A DNA stretch of 64,000 nucleotides from Moraxella caprae DSM 19149 (GCF_000426885.1 NZ_AUGF01000006.1:1-64000), one strand, 5' to 3'. Shown: positions 1 to 8,919, counted from the first letter of the stretch. The notes: a model not told the origin generated them from the letters alone. Program-made: numbers and translations.

Positions 1-150
1 TTTTGTGCTTTGGCGTATGTGGTAGTAAAACACACTTCTTGGCAGGTTTGAAACTGCCAGTAGGTTGTTAAGTTTGTGTTTATGCCTTAATTCTTGAACA
101 ATCAGGACTTGTTCTTTAATTGTTCCTTTTGACGAATTAAGGCATCGAGC
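1..150 (-). CDS. IS3-family transposase OrfB, N-terminal fragment (runs off the window)
   Basis: In the -1 frame relative to orfA, translation from the slippery site continues without a stop to position 1. It includes a stretch ending NLPRSVFYYHIRQSTK, which matches the start of the IS150-type OrfB, upstream of its DDE integrase core. The catalytic core lies outside the window, so whether this copy is active cannot be judged. Confidence 0.75.
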
Positions 151-653
151 TTTTTTAGGTAGTCGTTTTCTGCTCTAAGATAGGCAAGTTCAGCAAGTAA
201 GTCATCAACGCTTTTTTCATTGTCTGGTTTGGCCTGCCAACTTGGTTTGCTTGTTGTTTTGTTTGTTAATTTGTTTTGATTGGCGTTGTGTTTGTTTGAC
301 ATTGCTTTTCTGCCTTTGGGTTTGGGTTCTAATCCCATTATACCAAAGGTTTGGTAGGATTTTAACCAGTTTGACAGTAAAGATGGGGTTGGTAGATTAA
401 GCTCTATGGAAAGCTGTGTTAAGGATTTGCCATTTTGAAGTTGTTTGATTGCATTAAGTTTAAAGTCTGTGTCATAGACGGCTTTGGTACTTCGTCTTTG
501 AATACCATCAATGCCGTGTGTTTGATAGAGTTTGACCCACAGCTCTACGGTTTTGTGGTCTAAACCAAAATGTTTTGCTGTGCGTTTGTAGCTGTGATTG
601 CTTTGATAATGAGCAATGACAGAAAGTTTAAAGTCGGTGGTGTATTTTGCCAT
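102..653 (-). CDS. IS3-family transposase OrfA (helix-turn-helix subunit)
   Basis: This is the DNA-binding subunit of an IS3/IS150-type transposase, 183 residues from the ATG at 653. Three more codons are open upstream, but the start MAKYTTDF follows a GGGGTG ribosome-binding-like sequence and matches family starts. Two successive helix-turn-helix repeats are visible at about residues 1-50 and 55-110, followed by a polar linker and a C-terminal leucine-rich stretch for dimerisation (about 150-175). The last codons overlap orfB. A slippery heptamer A-AAA-AAG lies at 150-156 on the minus strand, in the register needed for -1 frameshifting to an OrfAB fusion. Confidence 0.88.
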   Translation of the reverse strand: MAKYTTDFKLSVIAHYQSNHSYKRTAKHFGLDHKTVELWVKLYQTHGIDGIQRRSTKAVYDTDFKLNAIKQLQNGKSLTQLSIELNLPTPSLLSNWLKSYQTFGIMGLEPKPKGRKAMSNKHNANQNKLTNKTTSKPSWQAKPDNEKSVDDLLAELAYLRAENDYLKKLDALIRQKEQLKNKS

Positions 654-739
654 AGAAAGCACCCCAAAGGTTAGTTTGGTGTCTAACTTTTGGGGTGCGG
701 TTCACCTATCATTGGACGGATTTTTTGGCAATAAGGCAA

Positions 740-2242
740 TTAGTGAATCTTTTTCACTTTTTTACCTTTAATCACACGATAAATCGGCAAAATCACCATG
801 ATAATAGCAAGCACCCACAAAGTCATGGAAATGCCACTTTGCCATAGGATACCCAAATCGCCTTGTGAAATGGACAACGCACGGCGTAGGTTAGATTCCA
901 TCAAATGACCAAGTACATAACCCAAAATCAAGGCAGACAATGGGAAGTTCAGCTTACGCAAGAAATAACCAAAAATACCCAAACCAATCATCAGCATGAG
1001 GTCAAAAGTGGTGCTGTGAATTGAGTACACACCCACAAAGCTCACCGCGGCAATGGCTGGGATTAGGATATAGTTTGGAATGTCGAGCAGTTTGGCAAAG
1101 AATTTGACAAGCGGTAAGTTTAACGCCAGCAAAATCACATTACCGATAAACAAAGACGCAATCAAGCCCCACACGATGTCAGGTTGCTCAGCAAAAAGCT
1201 GAGGACCGGGCGTGATGTTGTACAGGGTCAAAGCACCCATCATCACGGCAGTCGTACCCGAACCTGGCACACCGAGCGTCAGCATGGGAATGAACGAACC
1301 ACAAGCAGAGGCGTTGTTGGCAGCCTCAGGAGCTGCGATACCTCGTAGGTCGCCCTCGCCAAACTTGCCACTCTCGCCTGCGATTTTACGCTCGTTTGAG
1401 TAGGTCATCGCTGAGGCGATGGTCGCACCCGCCCCTGGTAGTACACCCACCACAAAGCCCGTTAAGCCACTACGCACAATCGCACCTACTGCCGACATGA
1501 ACTCTTTGACATTGACCATGCCACGCTTGCCTTGTTCTAGGGCTTTTTGACCCACGCTTGTCTTTTCTAGCATGATGAGAATTTCACTCACACTAAAAAA
1601 GCCGATGACGATGGTGGTAAAGGCGATGCCATCAGACAAATTGACCGAACCAAAGGTAAAACGATACACACCCGTTACCGCATCAACACCAACAGTGGCA
1701 AGCAGCAACCCAATGACTGCCGCAATACCTGTTTTTAGGGGAGCATCGCCCACCAAGCCACTAAGACAGGTCAAGGCAAAGACCATGAGGGCAAAATACT
1801 CAGCAGGACCAAAGCTGATCGCCCAGTTTGCCAAAAGCGGTGCAAACAACACCACCCCTGTGATGGCAATCATCGAACCGATGAACGAACTTAGGGCGGA
1901 TAATGACAAGGCAATCCCTGCCTTACCTTGTTTGGCAAGCGGATAACCGTCCAACGTGGACATGATCGCCGCCGCATCCCCCGGCACATTTAGTAAAATC
2001 GCTGAGATACGACCGCCATACTCACAGCCTAAGTAAACAGCAGCAAGCAAAATCAACGCACTCTCAGGTGGCAGACCCATCGCATAAGCAATCGGTAGCA
2101 AAATCGCCACGCCGTTAATCGGGCCAAGCCCAGGGAGCATACCCACAATCGTACCAATAAATGCCCCAACCAAAGCGATGATTAGGTTTTGAGGTGTGGT
2201 CGCAACGGCAAAGCCTTGTATTAAAAAATTTAAAGCATCCAT
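740..2242 (-). CDS. tctA: Tripartite tricarboxylate transporter permease, TctA family
   Basis: Large permease of a tripartite tricarboxylate (TTT) carrier, which imports carboxylates such as citrate across the inner membrane using an ion gradient. At 500 residues it has the usual family length and about twelve hydrophobic segments. Both conserved glycine/proline motifs are present: GMLPGLGP near residue 35, and the related VGVLPGAGATIAS near 265, followed by a conserved NERK. It is the last gene of tctC-tctB-tctA; its start is 3 bases past the tctB stop, so the two are probably translationally coupled. The substrate cannot be told from sequence. An IS3 element follows the stop codon closely. 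Confidence 0.93.
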   Translation of the reverse strand: MDALNFLIQGFAVATTPQNLIIALVGAFIGTIVGMLPGLGPINGVAILLPIAYAMGLPPESALILLAAVYLGCEYGGRISAILLNVPGDAAAIMSTLDGYPLAKQGKAGIALSLSALSSFIGSMIAITGVVLFAPLLANWAISFGPAEYFALMVFALTCLSGLVGDAPLKTGIAAVIGLLLATVGVDAVTGVYRFTFGSVNLSDGIAFTTIVIGFFSVSEILIMLEKTSVGQKALEQGKRGMVNVKEFMSAVGAIVRSGLTGFVVGVLPGAGATIASAMTYSNERKIAGESGKFGEGDLRGIAAPEAANNASACGSFIPMLTLGVPGSGTTAVMMGALTLYNITPGPQLFAEQPDIVWGLIASLFIGNVILLALNLPLVKFFAKLLDIPNYILIPAIAAVSFVGVYSIHSTTFDLMLMIGLGIFGYFLRKLNFPLSALILGYVLGHLMESNLRRALSISQGDLGILWQSGISMTLWVLAIIMVILPIYRVIKGKKVKKIH

Positions 2243-2245
2243 GAT

Positions 2246-2698
2246 TTACCCCAAAATTGGCTTCAAAATACCCGCAGGCAGGCTCACTTCTAGCGGACCA
2301 TTAAACAAATAATATGTGCCTACCGCCATTACCAAAGAGGCGATGAGTGTCTTGTGCCATTTACCATCAAACAACACACCCACCGCCCATGCCATGAGCG
2401 TGGTCGCCACGATGTAGCCAAGCATTTCAAACAGCACAGCATACAAAGTCATGGCAATGGTACAAAACGCTAGGTTTTTGATGATGGGCTTATTGAGACC
2501 CAACTCGATTTTTTCGGCAAATTTGGCAGGACGAAACGCAATCACCGCACTCAATACCGCCAAAAGAGTCAATAGCATGACAGGATAAGGGCGGGGACCG
2601 ATGGGGTCGTAAGAGATGGGTGCGGTATAGCCCCATGCCATGACAAGCAAAATGAGCGACACCAAAAGCATAAGCCCTGAAAATATACGATCTACCAT
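2246..2698 (-). CDS. tctB: Tripartite tricarboxylate transporter small permease, TctB family
   Basis: Small membrane subunit of the TTT carrier, 150 residues with four hydrophobic segments (about residues 5-25, 38-55, 75-105 and 112-140), as usual for TctB. It pairs with TctA in the inner membrane. An RBS-like AAGGAAAT precedes the ATG at 2698. The gap to the upstream tctC gene contains a rho-independent terminator-like hairpin (2714-2745), so this gene and tctA are probably expressed at a lower level than the receptor gene. Confidence 0.9.
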   Translation of the reverse strand: MVDRIFSGLMLLVSLILLVMAWGYTAPISYDPIGPRPYPVMLLTLLAVLSAVIAFRPAKFAEKIELGLNKPIIKNLAFCTIAMTLYAVLFEMLGYIVATTLMAWAVGVLFDGKWHKTLIASLVMAVGTYYLFNGPLEVSLPAGILKPILG

Positions 2699-2713
2699 AA
2701 AATTTCCTTTTTA

Positions 2714-2745
2714 AAAAACCAATCCCAAAACAGGATTGGTTTTGT
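2714..2745 (-). terminator. Intercistronic terminator-like hairpin between tctC and tctB
   Basis: On the minus strand an 11-bp stem (AAAACCAATCC with GGATTGGTTTT) and a 7-nt loop are followed by a run of T. It sits inside the operon, downstream of the receptor gene and upstream of the permease genes, and likely causes partial termination. Confidence 0.75.
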
Positions 2746-2758
2746 CATCATGAGATGA

Positions 2759-3865
2759 TTATTTTTTTTCAGTAGGTTTAGCTTCTTCGGCAGGAGCATC
2801 AGCAGGCTTTTCTTCTGCTTTTGGCGTGGTTACATTACCTTCAACCAAGTTAAACTCAGCCGACAAAGCACGTAGCTCCTCTGTTTGCTCATAGACATAC
2901 TTAGTAAGTTCATCGCCTGTCATGGCAAATGGCAGAAGTTCACGGTTGGTGCGAAGTTCAGCAAATTTAGGGTCAGCCAGCATTTTGTCAAATTGACCTT
3001 TCCACCAGTTATAGGACGCATCAGATGCCTCTGGTGCCATGTAGTAACCACGAATCACAGGCCACTCAATGTCAAAACCCTGCTCTTTGGCGGTAGGAAT
3101 GTCTTTAAAGCCCTCGCCTTCCAAACGCTCGGCAGAAAACACCGCAAGTACACGCAATTTGCCTGCTTTCACATGAGGCATGACCTCAGCAATACCTGCT
3201 GACACCACTTGAATGTGGTTGCCAAGTACCGCTGTTACTGCCTCACCGCCACCCTCCATCGCCACATAACCCATAGTATTTGGGTCAATGCCAGCCGCTT
3301 TGGCAAGTAGAGCTGTTTGCATCCAGTCTTGACCGCCCACACTACCACCTGCCCCAAAGGAGACGGATTTGGGGTCTTTTTTAAGGGCATCCACCAAGTC
3401 GTTCAGGGTTTTGTAAGGCGAGTTAGCATTAACCGCCACCATACCATAATCTGTACCCACCGCCGCAAGCCATTTCACATCTTTTTCGGTGAATTGACCG
3501 AATTTGCCTTGTGATAGGTTTAGGATAGAGCCTGTGGAGAACGCCACAATCGCATCGCCATTTTTGCGGTCGTTGGCAACGATTTTGTTGTATGCCACCG
3601 CACCCACGCCACCGGGCATGTAGGTAACACGCATGGGTTTATCAAGCAGACCTAAGTCTTGTAAGCCTGATTGAGCAAGTTTACAAGTTAGGTCAAAACC
3701 GCCACCTGGTTTGGCAGGGGCGATACATTCAGGGCGTTTTGGGGCTTCGCCTGCTACGCTTGTATCACCGCCTGTTGTGCCTGATTGAGCTTGTTGTTTA
3801 TCGCCACCGCATGCAGTCAGTGCCAAGATAGATAGGGCAATCGCTCCGTATTTAAAAGCTTTCAT
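2759..3865 (-). CDS. tctC: Tripartite tricarboxylate transporter substrate-binding lipoprotein, TctC family
   Basis: Periplasmic receptor of the TTT carrier. It is 368 residues, longer than the common 320 or so. A lipoprotein signal with lipobox LTAC puts the lipidated cysteine at residue 19. The Bug/TctC fold covers about residues 45-340, and features such as PGGGFDLTCKLA and PGGVGAVAYN fit the family. The last 25 residues are a low-complexity Pro/Glu/Lys tail not usual in TctC. The start is supported by GGAG seven bases upstream. First gene of tctCBA, divergent from the TauE-like gene at 4152. The signal peptide and acidic tail resemble those of the TAXI receptor at 5147. Confidence 0.93.
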   Translation of the reverse strand: MKAFKYGAIALSILALTACGGDKQQAQSGTTGGDTSVAGEAPKRPECIAPAKPGGGFDLTCKLAQSGLQDLGLLDKPMRVTYMPGGVGAVAYNKIVANDRKNGDAIVAFSTGSILNLSQGKFGQFTEKDVKWLAAVGTDYGMVAVNANSPYKTLNDLVDALKKDPKSVSFGAGGSVGGQDWMQTALLAKAAGIDPNTMGYVAMEGGGEAVTAVLGNHIQVVSAGIAEVMPHVKAGKLRVLAVFSAERLEGEGFKDIPTAKEQGFDIEWPVIRGYYMAPEASDASYNWWKGQFDKMLADPKFAELRTNRELLPFAMTGDELTKYVYEQTEELRALSAEFNLVEGNVTTPKAEEKPADAPAEEAKPTEKK

Positions 3866-4151
3866 ATACCACTCCGATATTTTAAGGTATAAAAACCCAA
3901 TAAAACCACACCCTTCATACCTAAACTCAGTGGCTTTATTGGGATAAGTCCAATATTCATTTTGCGATAATTTATCATTAATCTAAACGGCTTATCACAA
4001 AACTTCACTTATCATATAAAAATAAAAAACATTTTGCAACAAAAAAATATATAAATTTTATAAAAAAAATGGTGCAATATATAAAATACATGATTGTATT
4101 TTATATGAAATATTGCTACATTAATGCCATGTTTATGATGCTGATATTGCC

Positions 4152-4895
4152 ATGTCCAATGAGTTTATTTTAGGGATTATCAACTTTTTTACATCTGCTC
4201 TTGCTGGCATTACAGGGCTTGGCGGTGGCACGATTTTACTGGGGTTCATGCCAATGTTTCTAACTGCCAGTGCCATCATTCCCGTGCATGGCTCAGCACA
4301 GCTTGCCAGCAATGTCAGTCGCATTTGGTTTGGTCGTCATCAAATGGATTTTACCTATGTCCATCCTTTTGCGGTGGGGGCGGTGGCAGGTATGTTAGTA
4401 TTTGGTACGATGGTGCAATTTATCCATTTAGAACTTATTCCGTTATTTATTGCGATTTATATTTTACTTACCCAATGGTCAAAAACCATTAATCGCTTAT
4501 TAAAAAGTTTTGAAAACTTTTATTTAATTGGTTTTTTACAAACGGGCATAGGTTTATTTGTCGGAGCTCCCGGTCCACTTCATATGCCCTTACTCATGAA
4601 AAAATATGAGGATAATGATGTCATCGTCACCACAGGCTCGCTCATGATGACGATTGTTCATGTGTTTAAGTTGGTAATTTATGCGATATTGGGATTTCAA
4701 TTTTTGGCATATTGGCAGGTCATTGTACTGATGGCAATCTCTGCCTCGCTAGGCTCATGGGCTGGGGTCAAACTTCGCCACAAAATCCCAATGGCATGGC
4801 TAAAAACTGCCCTACCCTATATTTTGACCATCATCGCCCTAAAAATCATCCATGACAATGCGGTCAAATTTGGGTGGTTGGGAGCGATGTTTTAA
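4152..4895 (+). CDS. TauE/SafE-family membrane permease (putative sulfite/anion exporter)
   Basis: Inner-membrane protein of 247 residues with seven to eight hydrophobic segments, matching the TSUP (TauE/SafE, former DUF81) family. The two repeated motifs, GITGLGGGTILLG near residue 18 and a second at LFVGAPGPLHMP near 136, mark the two half-domains. Family members move sulfite, sulfonates or other organic anions; the substrate here is unknown. It stands alone between two divergent or tandem carboxylate uptake systems and has its own AT-rich upstream region. No strong Shine-Dalgarno sequence is visible; the ATG at 4152 fits the alignment of the first membrane segment. Confidence 0.85.
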   Translation: MSNEFILGIINFFTSALAGITGLGGGTILLGFMPMFLTASAIIPVHGSAQLASNVSRIWFGRHQMDFTYVHPFAVGAVAGMLVFGTMVQFIHLELIPLFIAIYILLTQWSKTINRLLKSFENFYLIGFLQTGIGLFVGAPGPLHMPLLMKKYEDNDVIVTTGSLMMTIVHVFKLVIYAILGFQFLAYWQVIVLMAISASLGSWAGVKLRHKIPMAWLKTALPYILTIIALKIIHDNAVKFGWLGAMF

Positions 4896-4985
4896 TAAAA
4901 TTAAGTCATCATGCCATTATCACTTAAAACCACAGCTTACACATAAAACCATCCACAAAACCCAAACAAATCGCTCCAAATCAAA

Positions 4986-5010
4986 TGTCGCCTTTGGGTG
5001 GTGTTTTTTG
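4986..5010 (+). terminator. Possible weak terminator after the TauE-like gene
   Basis: GTCGCC, a TTTG loop and GGTGGT with several G-U pairs precede a T6 run. It closely resembles the stronger terminator at 8776-8801. It is 90 bases past the stop codon, so the assignment is tentative. Confidence 0.4.
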
Positions 5011-5146
5011 TGCTTTTGGCAAATTAAATACTCCATGATTTCAAAAAACATAATTTTTTTATTGACAACTTTTTTGACTGTATTATCTTGTTAAGATTGT
5101 GTCTAAATGATGACAATGTCAATTCTTTTTATTTTAGGAGTAATTC

Positions 5147-6249
5147 ATGAAAGCATTCAACAAACTTACCCTCGCCTGTATCATCGGTATATCTACCCTG
5201 CTCACCGCTTGTGGTGGCGACAAATCTGCCGAGCAAAAAACTGACAGTAGCCAAAACACAAGCAATACTGCAAGCGATAAGTTGGAAACCAAATTTGTAA
5301 CCATCGGCACAGGCGGTGCGTCAGGTCCTTATAACATCATCGGCACCTCACTTGCTGAAGGCTATGCCAGTCAGTTCGGTGCCAACGCCAAAACCCAAAC
5401 CACAGGGGCATCGGTTGAGAACCTAAACCTACTTGACCAGAAAAAACTAGAAATGGCATTTGTCATGAGCGACGCTCTTAATGAAGCGGTAAGCGGTACA
5501 GGTAACTTTAAGACCCCACTTACCAGCGTGTCACAAATCGCCACGCTATACCCAACTATGTGCAGATTGTTGCCTCACAAGCCTCGGGAATTAAAAGCAT
5601 TGAAGATTTGCGTGGCAAACGTATCGCTGTTGGCGCCCAAGGCTCAGGCGTAGAAGTTGCCACTCGTGCTTTGCTTGAGGGCTTTGGTATCACTTATAAC
5701 GATGTTAAGGTGGATTATTTAGGCTATGCCGAAGCGGCTGACGGTCTAAAATCAGGCAAGTTAGACGCGGCATTTTTGACCAGTGGTCTGCCTAACTCAT
5801 CGCTCATGGAGCTAGAACAAGGCTTTCAATTACAAATGGTTGCCGTCCCTGCTGACAAACTTGCCAAGATTGCCAAAACCAAAACTTACTTTGTCCCCAT
5901 GAATATTCCCAAAGGTACCTACAGCAATACCGAAGATGTGCCAACGGCGGCGATTTTGAACGCCCTTGTGGTGCGTAGTGATTTGAGCGAAAATGACGTT
6001 TATCTTTTAACCAAATCACTCTTTGAAAACTTGCCTGCCCTGCAAAACGCTCACCAAGCCGCCAAAGACATTGATATTGCTAAGGCTCAGACAGGTTTGG
6101 TTGCACCACTACATGCAGGGGCAAAACGTTACTATGATGAAATGAGTGCTACTACTGCCAACGAGCCCATCTCTGGCGACACCGTCCAAACCACAGAGAT
6201 CGAAGCAACTACCGAAACTGTTAAAACGACCACCGAAGAGAAGAAGTAA
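5147..6249 (+). pseudogene. TAXI-family TRAP transporter solute-binding lipoprotein, frameshifted
   Basis: Receptor of a TAXI-type TRAP transporter, which would capture a carboxylate or amino-acid-like ligand in the periplasm. A lipoprotein signal with LTACGG (Cys22), an RBS (TTTAGGAG) and the family motif IGTGGASGPYNIIG near residue 52 are intact. At 5551-5553 (CCC) one base appears to be missing. Frame 1 ends in unrelated residues at 5653, while the rest of the protein, starting NYVQIVASQ and including GKRIAVGAQGSG, continues in the next frame to 6249. Restoring one base gives a full-length protein of about 367 residues ending in a Thr/Glu/Lys-rich tail. The following DUF1850 and permease genes look intact apart from the permease C terminus. 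A sequencing error or phase variation is possible. Confidence 0.88.
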
Positions 6250-6291
6250 GTCATTATCATCAAGCACCCAAAAACCATAGTCATCATCAGC

Positions 6292-6765
6292 ATGGCTATG
6301 GCTATCCTTTGTCTGACGGGGATATTTGCCCCTACCAACAATGCGGTAATATTAACCACCGACACTCATCACCACACGCTCGCTCGTTGTCGTCTGCCTG
6401 ATGGCTTTATTTTAAAATGGCGACATTCAGTAGAAAAGCAGTATTGGCAAGAAGTGTATGAGTTAGACAAGGATGTACTGGTTTTGACCAAGACTTATAT
6501 CCAAACATTCGGAGCGGGCGTGCCTAGTACAGGCAAGACCATCAGCGCTCCCGAAGGCTATGTGGGACAACTTATCAATCAGTCCACACCTCAAATCAGC
6601 TGGATAGTCTCAACCAACATGCAAGGCGAGATTTTGAGCGACACTCACACGTTATCGCTTTATAAAATCGTCCCCGAATATAGCCAAATCCATATCAGTC
6701 CAGAGCAGCTGAATTTTTGGCAGTTTTATCACATCCCTTCATGTTTAAAACAACAAAGAGAATAA
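6292..6765 (+). CDS. DUF1850 domain-containing protein
   Basis: Small exported or membrane-attached protein of 157 residues from the ATG at 6292. Genes of this family regularly sit between TAXI receptors and fused TRAP permeases, as here, but their function is not established. The central block with LPDGFILKWRHSVEK and the region near TKTYIQTFGAGVPS fit the family. No Shine-Dalgarno sequence precedes 6292. The frame is open back to the receptor stop at 6247-6249, and the missing part reads like the basic and hydrophobic start of a signal peptide. An ATT at 6253, close behind the purine-rich GAAGAGAAGAAG, could be the real start. The stop is 1 base before the permease ATG, indicating coupling. 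Confidence 0.8.
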   Translation: MAMAILCLTGIFAPTNNAVILTTDTHHHTLARCRLPDGFILKWRHSVEKQYWQEVYELDKDVLVLTKTYIQTFGAGVPSTGKTISAPEGYVGQLINQSTPQISWIVSTNMQGEILSDTHTLSLYKIVPEYSQIHISPEQLNFWQFYHIPSCLKQQRE

Positions 6766-6766
6766 C

Positions 6767-8848
6767 ATGACAAATGCAAAAACCCCTGACGATACTGGCA
6801 TATCAGACAGTAAAGCTCAAGAGATTTTAGAAAAATTTGACCGAGAATCTGTCACTCGAAACCCCAAAGACAACTGGGTGCGTTATCTGATTGCTGGCAT
6901 TGCCATTTTGTACTCGATTTTTCATTTATACATCACCTTCAACCCCCTGCCCGAACTAGTGCAACGCTCTATCCACGTGGCGGTGGGGGCGGCTCTTATT
7001 TTTTTAATCTATCCCCCCGCCAAAAAATCCAGCCGTCAAAAGGTCGTTTGGTATGACTGGATTTGGACGGCTCTTGCCTTGTCCGGTGCTGGCTATTTGA
7101 TATGGCAATACCAAGACATCGTTACCATACGGGGTGGTATCCCCAACCAAATGGACATCGTCTTTGCCATCATCACGGTGGTGGTGGTTATGGAAATGGC
7201 ACGGCGGATTACAGGGTGGATTTTACCAATTTTTGCCTTAGTTTTTTTGGCGTATCCATTTATCAGCCACATGGATTTTATGCCTGATCGCCTACTGACA
7301 CGCCCTTATGATTTTGGCGATATTTTTGGACAATTATACCTAAAAACCGAAGGGCTATACTCGACCGCCATCGGTGCGTCTGTTACCTTTATTTTCTTGT
7401 TTATCTTATTTGGCTCGTTTTTGGCTCGCTCTGGTATGGGACAGTTGTTCAACGATTTGGCGTTGGCGTTGGCAGGTCATAAACAAGGCGGTCCTGCCAA
7501 GGTAGCGGTGATTTCTAGTGGCTTTATGGGTTCTATTAATGGAGCTGCTGTTGCTAACGTGGTTGGCACAGGGGCGTTTACCATTCCACTTATGAAGCGT
7601 GTGGGGTACAGTAAAGAGTTCTCAGGGGCGGTGGAAGCCAGTGCGTCTGTCGGTGGACAAATCCTACCACCCATTATGGGAGCGGCCGCCTTTATCATGG
7701 CAGAAACCACAGGGGTCAAATACAGCACCATCGCCCTATCGGCGGTACTGCCTGCCCTACTGTACTATCTGGGCGTGATTGCTCAGGTGCATTTTAGAGC
7801 AGGTAAGCTTAACTTGCGTGGCATCCCCAAGGCGGATTTGCCCCGTGCCAAAGAAGTTCTAAAAGCTCGTGGACATATGCTCCTGCCCATCGTGTTTTTG
7901 GTGGTACTACTTGCCAAAAACGTGCCGATTGGCTATACCGCTGCCTATACCATCGCAGCGACCATCGTGATTAACTGGCTACGCCCTGAGACTCGCATGG
8001 GTTTTAAGGATATTCTAGGGGCATTTGAAGACAGTGCCAAACAGTCGCTGTCGGTCATGGCAGCGTGTGCGGTCGTGGGCGTAGTCATCAGCGTGGTAAA
8101 CCTAACAAGCTTTGGCACGGTCATGACATCGTCCATCGTAACGCTTGGGGCAGGCTCGCTGTTCTTGACGTTACTCCTAACCATGCTTGCGTCCATGGTG
8201 CTTGGCATGGGCTTGCCGTCCATTCCTGCTTATATCATCACCGCAACCATGGCAGCCCCTGCTTTGGCAACGTTTGATGTGCCGATTTTGGTGGCTCATA
8301 TGTTTGTGTTTTATTTTGGGATTTTTGCCAACATCACACCACCTGTGGCATTAGCCGCCTTTGCAGGAGCGGGTATTTCTGGGGGTGACCCCATGAAAAC
8401 AGGCTGGCAGTCACTCAAACTGGCATTGGCTGGCTTTATCGTGCCATTTATGTTTGTCTATAACCCCAACATGATGATGATTGATGTTACCGACATGGCA
8501 GTTACCGCCAAAGAGTTTGCCATGCCAGCATGGCACGTTATTGCTACTGTTGTCACCACATCCATCATTGGCGTGCTTGCTCTATCAGCGTCCGTAGAGG
8601 GTTACTTTAAGACCACGCTACCGACATGGGCGAGGGTTGTTACTGCTATTGGGGCGTTTTGCCTTATCGTGCCTGAGACCATGACGGACGTTATTGGTCT
8701 TGGGGTGGTCATTGCCATGTTACTATTGAATGTTAAAATGGCAAAAAAAAACAAACTGCGCTGTGTTAATCCATGCATCGCCTTTGGGCGGTGTTTTTTT
8801 TCAAACCAAAAAATAGACAGAAACACCCATAAACAAATCCTAGCATGA
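6767..8848 (+). CDS. TRAP transporter fused permease (small plus large subunit)
   Basis: Inner-membrane permease of the TAXI-TRAP system, 693 residues, fusing the 4-TM small subunit (about residues 40-190) to the 12-TM DctM-like large subunit (about 195-660). Features such as GSINGAAVANVVGTGAFTIP near residue 250 and PPVALAAFAGAGISGG near 525 are typical of this fused family. The RBS AAAGAGAA precedes the ATG. The last 35 residues are not hydrophobic and are translated from a rho-independent terminator (8776-8801). They follow an A9 tract at 8743-8751; with one more A the frame would stop at TAA 8767-8769, before the hairpin. The C terminus is therefore probably altered by a homopolymer slip, with little effect on the membrane domain. 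Confidence 0.9.
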   Translation: MTNAKTPDDTGISDSKAQEILEKFDRESVTRNPKDNWVRYLIAGIAILYSIFHLYITFNPLPELVQRSIHVAVGAALIFLIYPPAKKSSRQKVVWYDWIWTALALSGAGYLIWQYQDIVTIRGGIPNQMDIVFAIITVVVVMEMARRITGWILPIFALVFLAYPFISHMDFMPDRLLTRPYDFGDIFGQLYLKTEGLYSTAIGASVTFIFLFILFGSFLARSGMGQLFNDLALALAGHKQGGPAKVAVISSGFMGSINGAAVANVVGTGAFTIPLMKRVGYSKEFSGAVEASASVGGQILPPIMGAAAFIMAETTGVKYSTIALSAVLPALLYYLGVIAQVHFRAGKLNLRGIPKADLPRAKEVLKARGHMLLPIVFLVVLLAKNVPIGYTAAYTIAATIVINWLRPETRMGFKDILGAFEDSAKQSLSVMAACAVVGVVISVVNLTSFGTVMTSSIVTLGAGSLFLTLLLTMLASMVLGMGLPSIPAYIITATMAAPALATFDVPILVAHMFVFYFGIFANITPPVALAAFAGAGISGGDPMKTGWQSLKLALAGFIVPFMFVYNPNMMMIDVTDMAVTAKEFAMPAWHVIATVVTTSIIGVLALSASVEGYFKTTLPTWARVVTAIGAFCLIVPETMTDVIGLGVVIAMLLLNVKMAKKNKLRCVNPCIAFGRCFFSNQKIDRNTHKQILA
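8776..8801 (+). terminator. Rho-independent terminator of the TAXI-TRAP operon
   Basis: A 7-bp stem (CATCGCC with GGCGGTG), a 4-nt loop and a T8 run. It lies inside the present reading frame of the permease but just downstream of the stop codon expected without the A9 slip. Confidence 0.85.
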
Positions 8849-8919
8849 CCCCCAAAATCATGTTAAAATAAAGCGATTTTTATTCATAGTTTTTATTCTC
8901 AACAACCTGGAAAAGCATT

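Larger units (their letters stand above)
1..704 (-). mobile_element. IS3-family insertion sequence, truncated by the window edge
   Basis: The element is read on the minus strand. Its outer end is about 677-704 and reads inward as TGAACCGCACCCCAAAAG, a sequence typical of IS150-like members of the IS3 family. It holds orfA (102-653) and the start of orfB in the -1 frame, which runs out of the window at position 1. The other terminal repeat and the target duplication are therefore not visible. It lies 36 bases from the tctA stop codon, so it inserted just downstream of the tct operon. Confidence 0.85.

Noticed and set aside
4852-5094. Eighty-codon frame overlapping the end of the TauE-like gene
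   Set aside because: Starts inside the upstream gene, has no conserved pattern and runs through a likely terminator.
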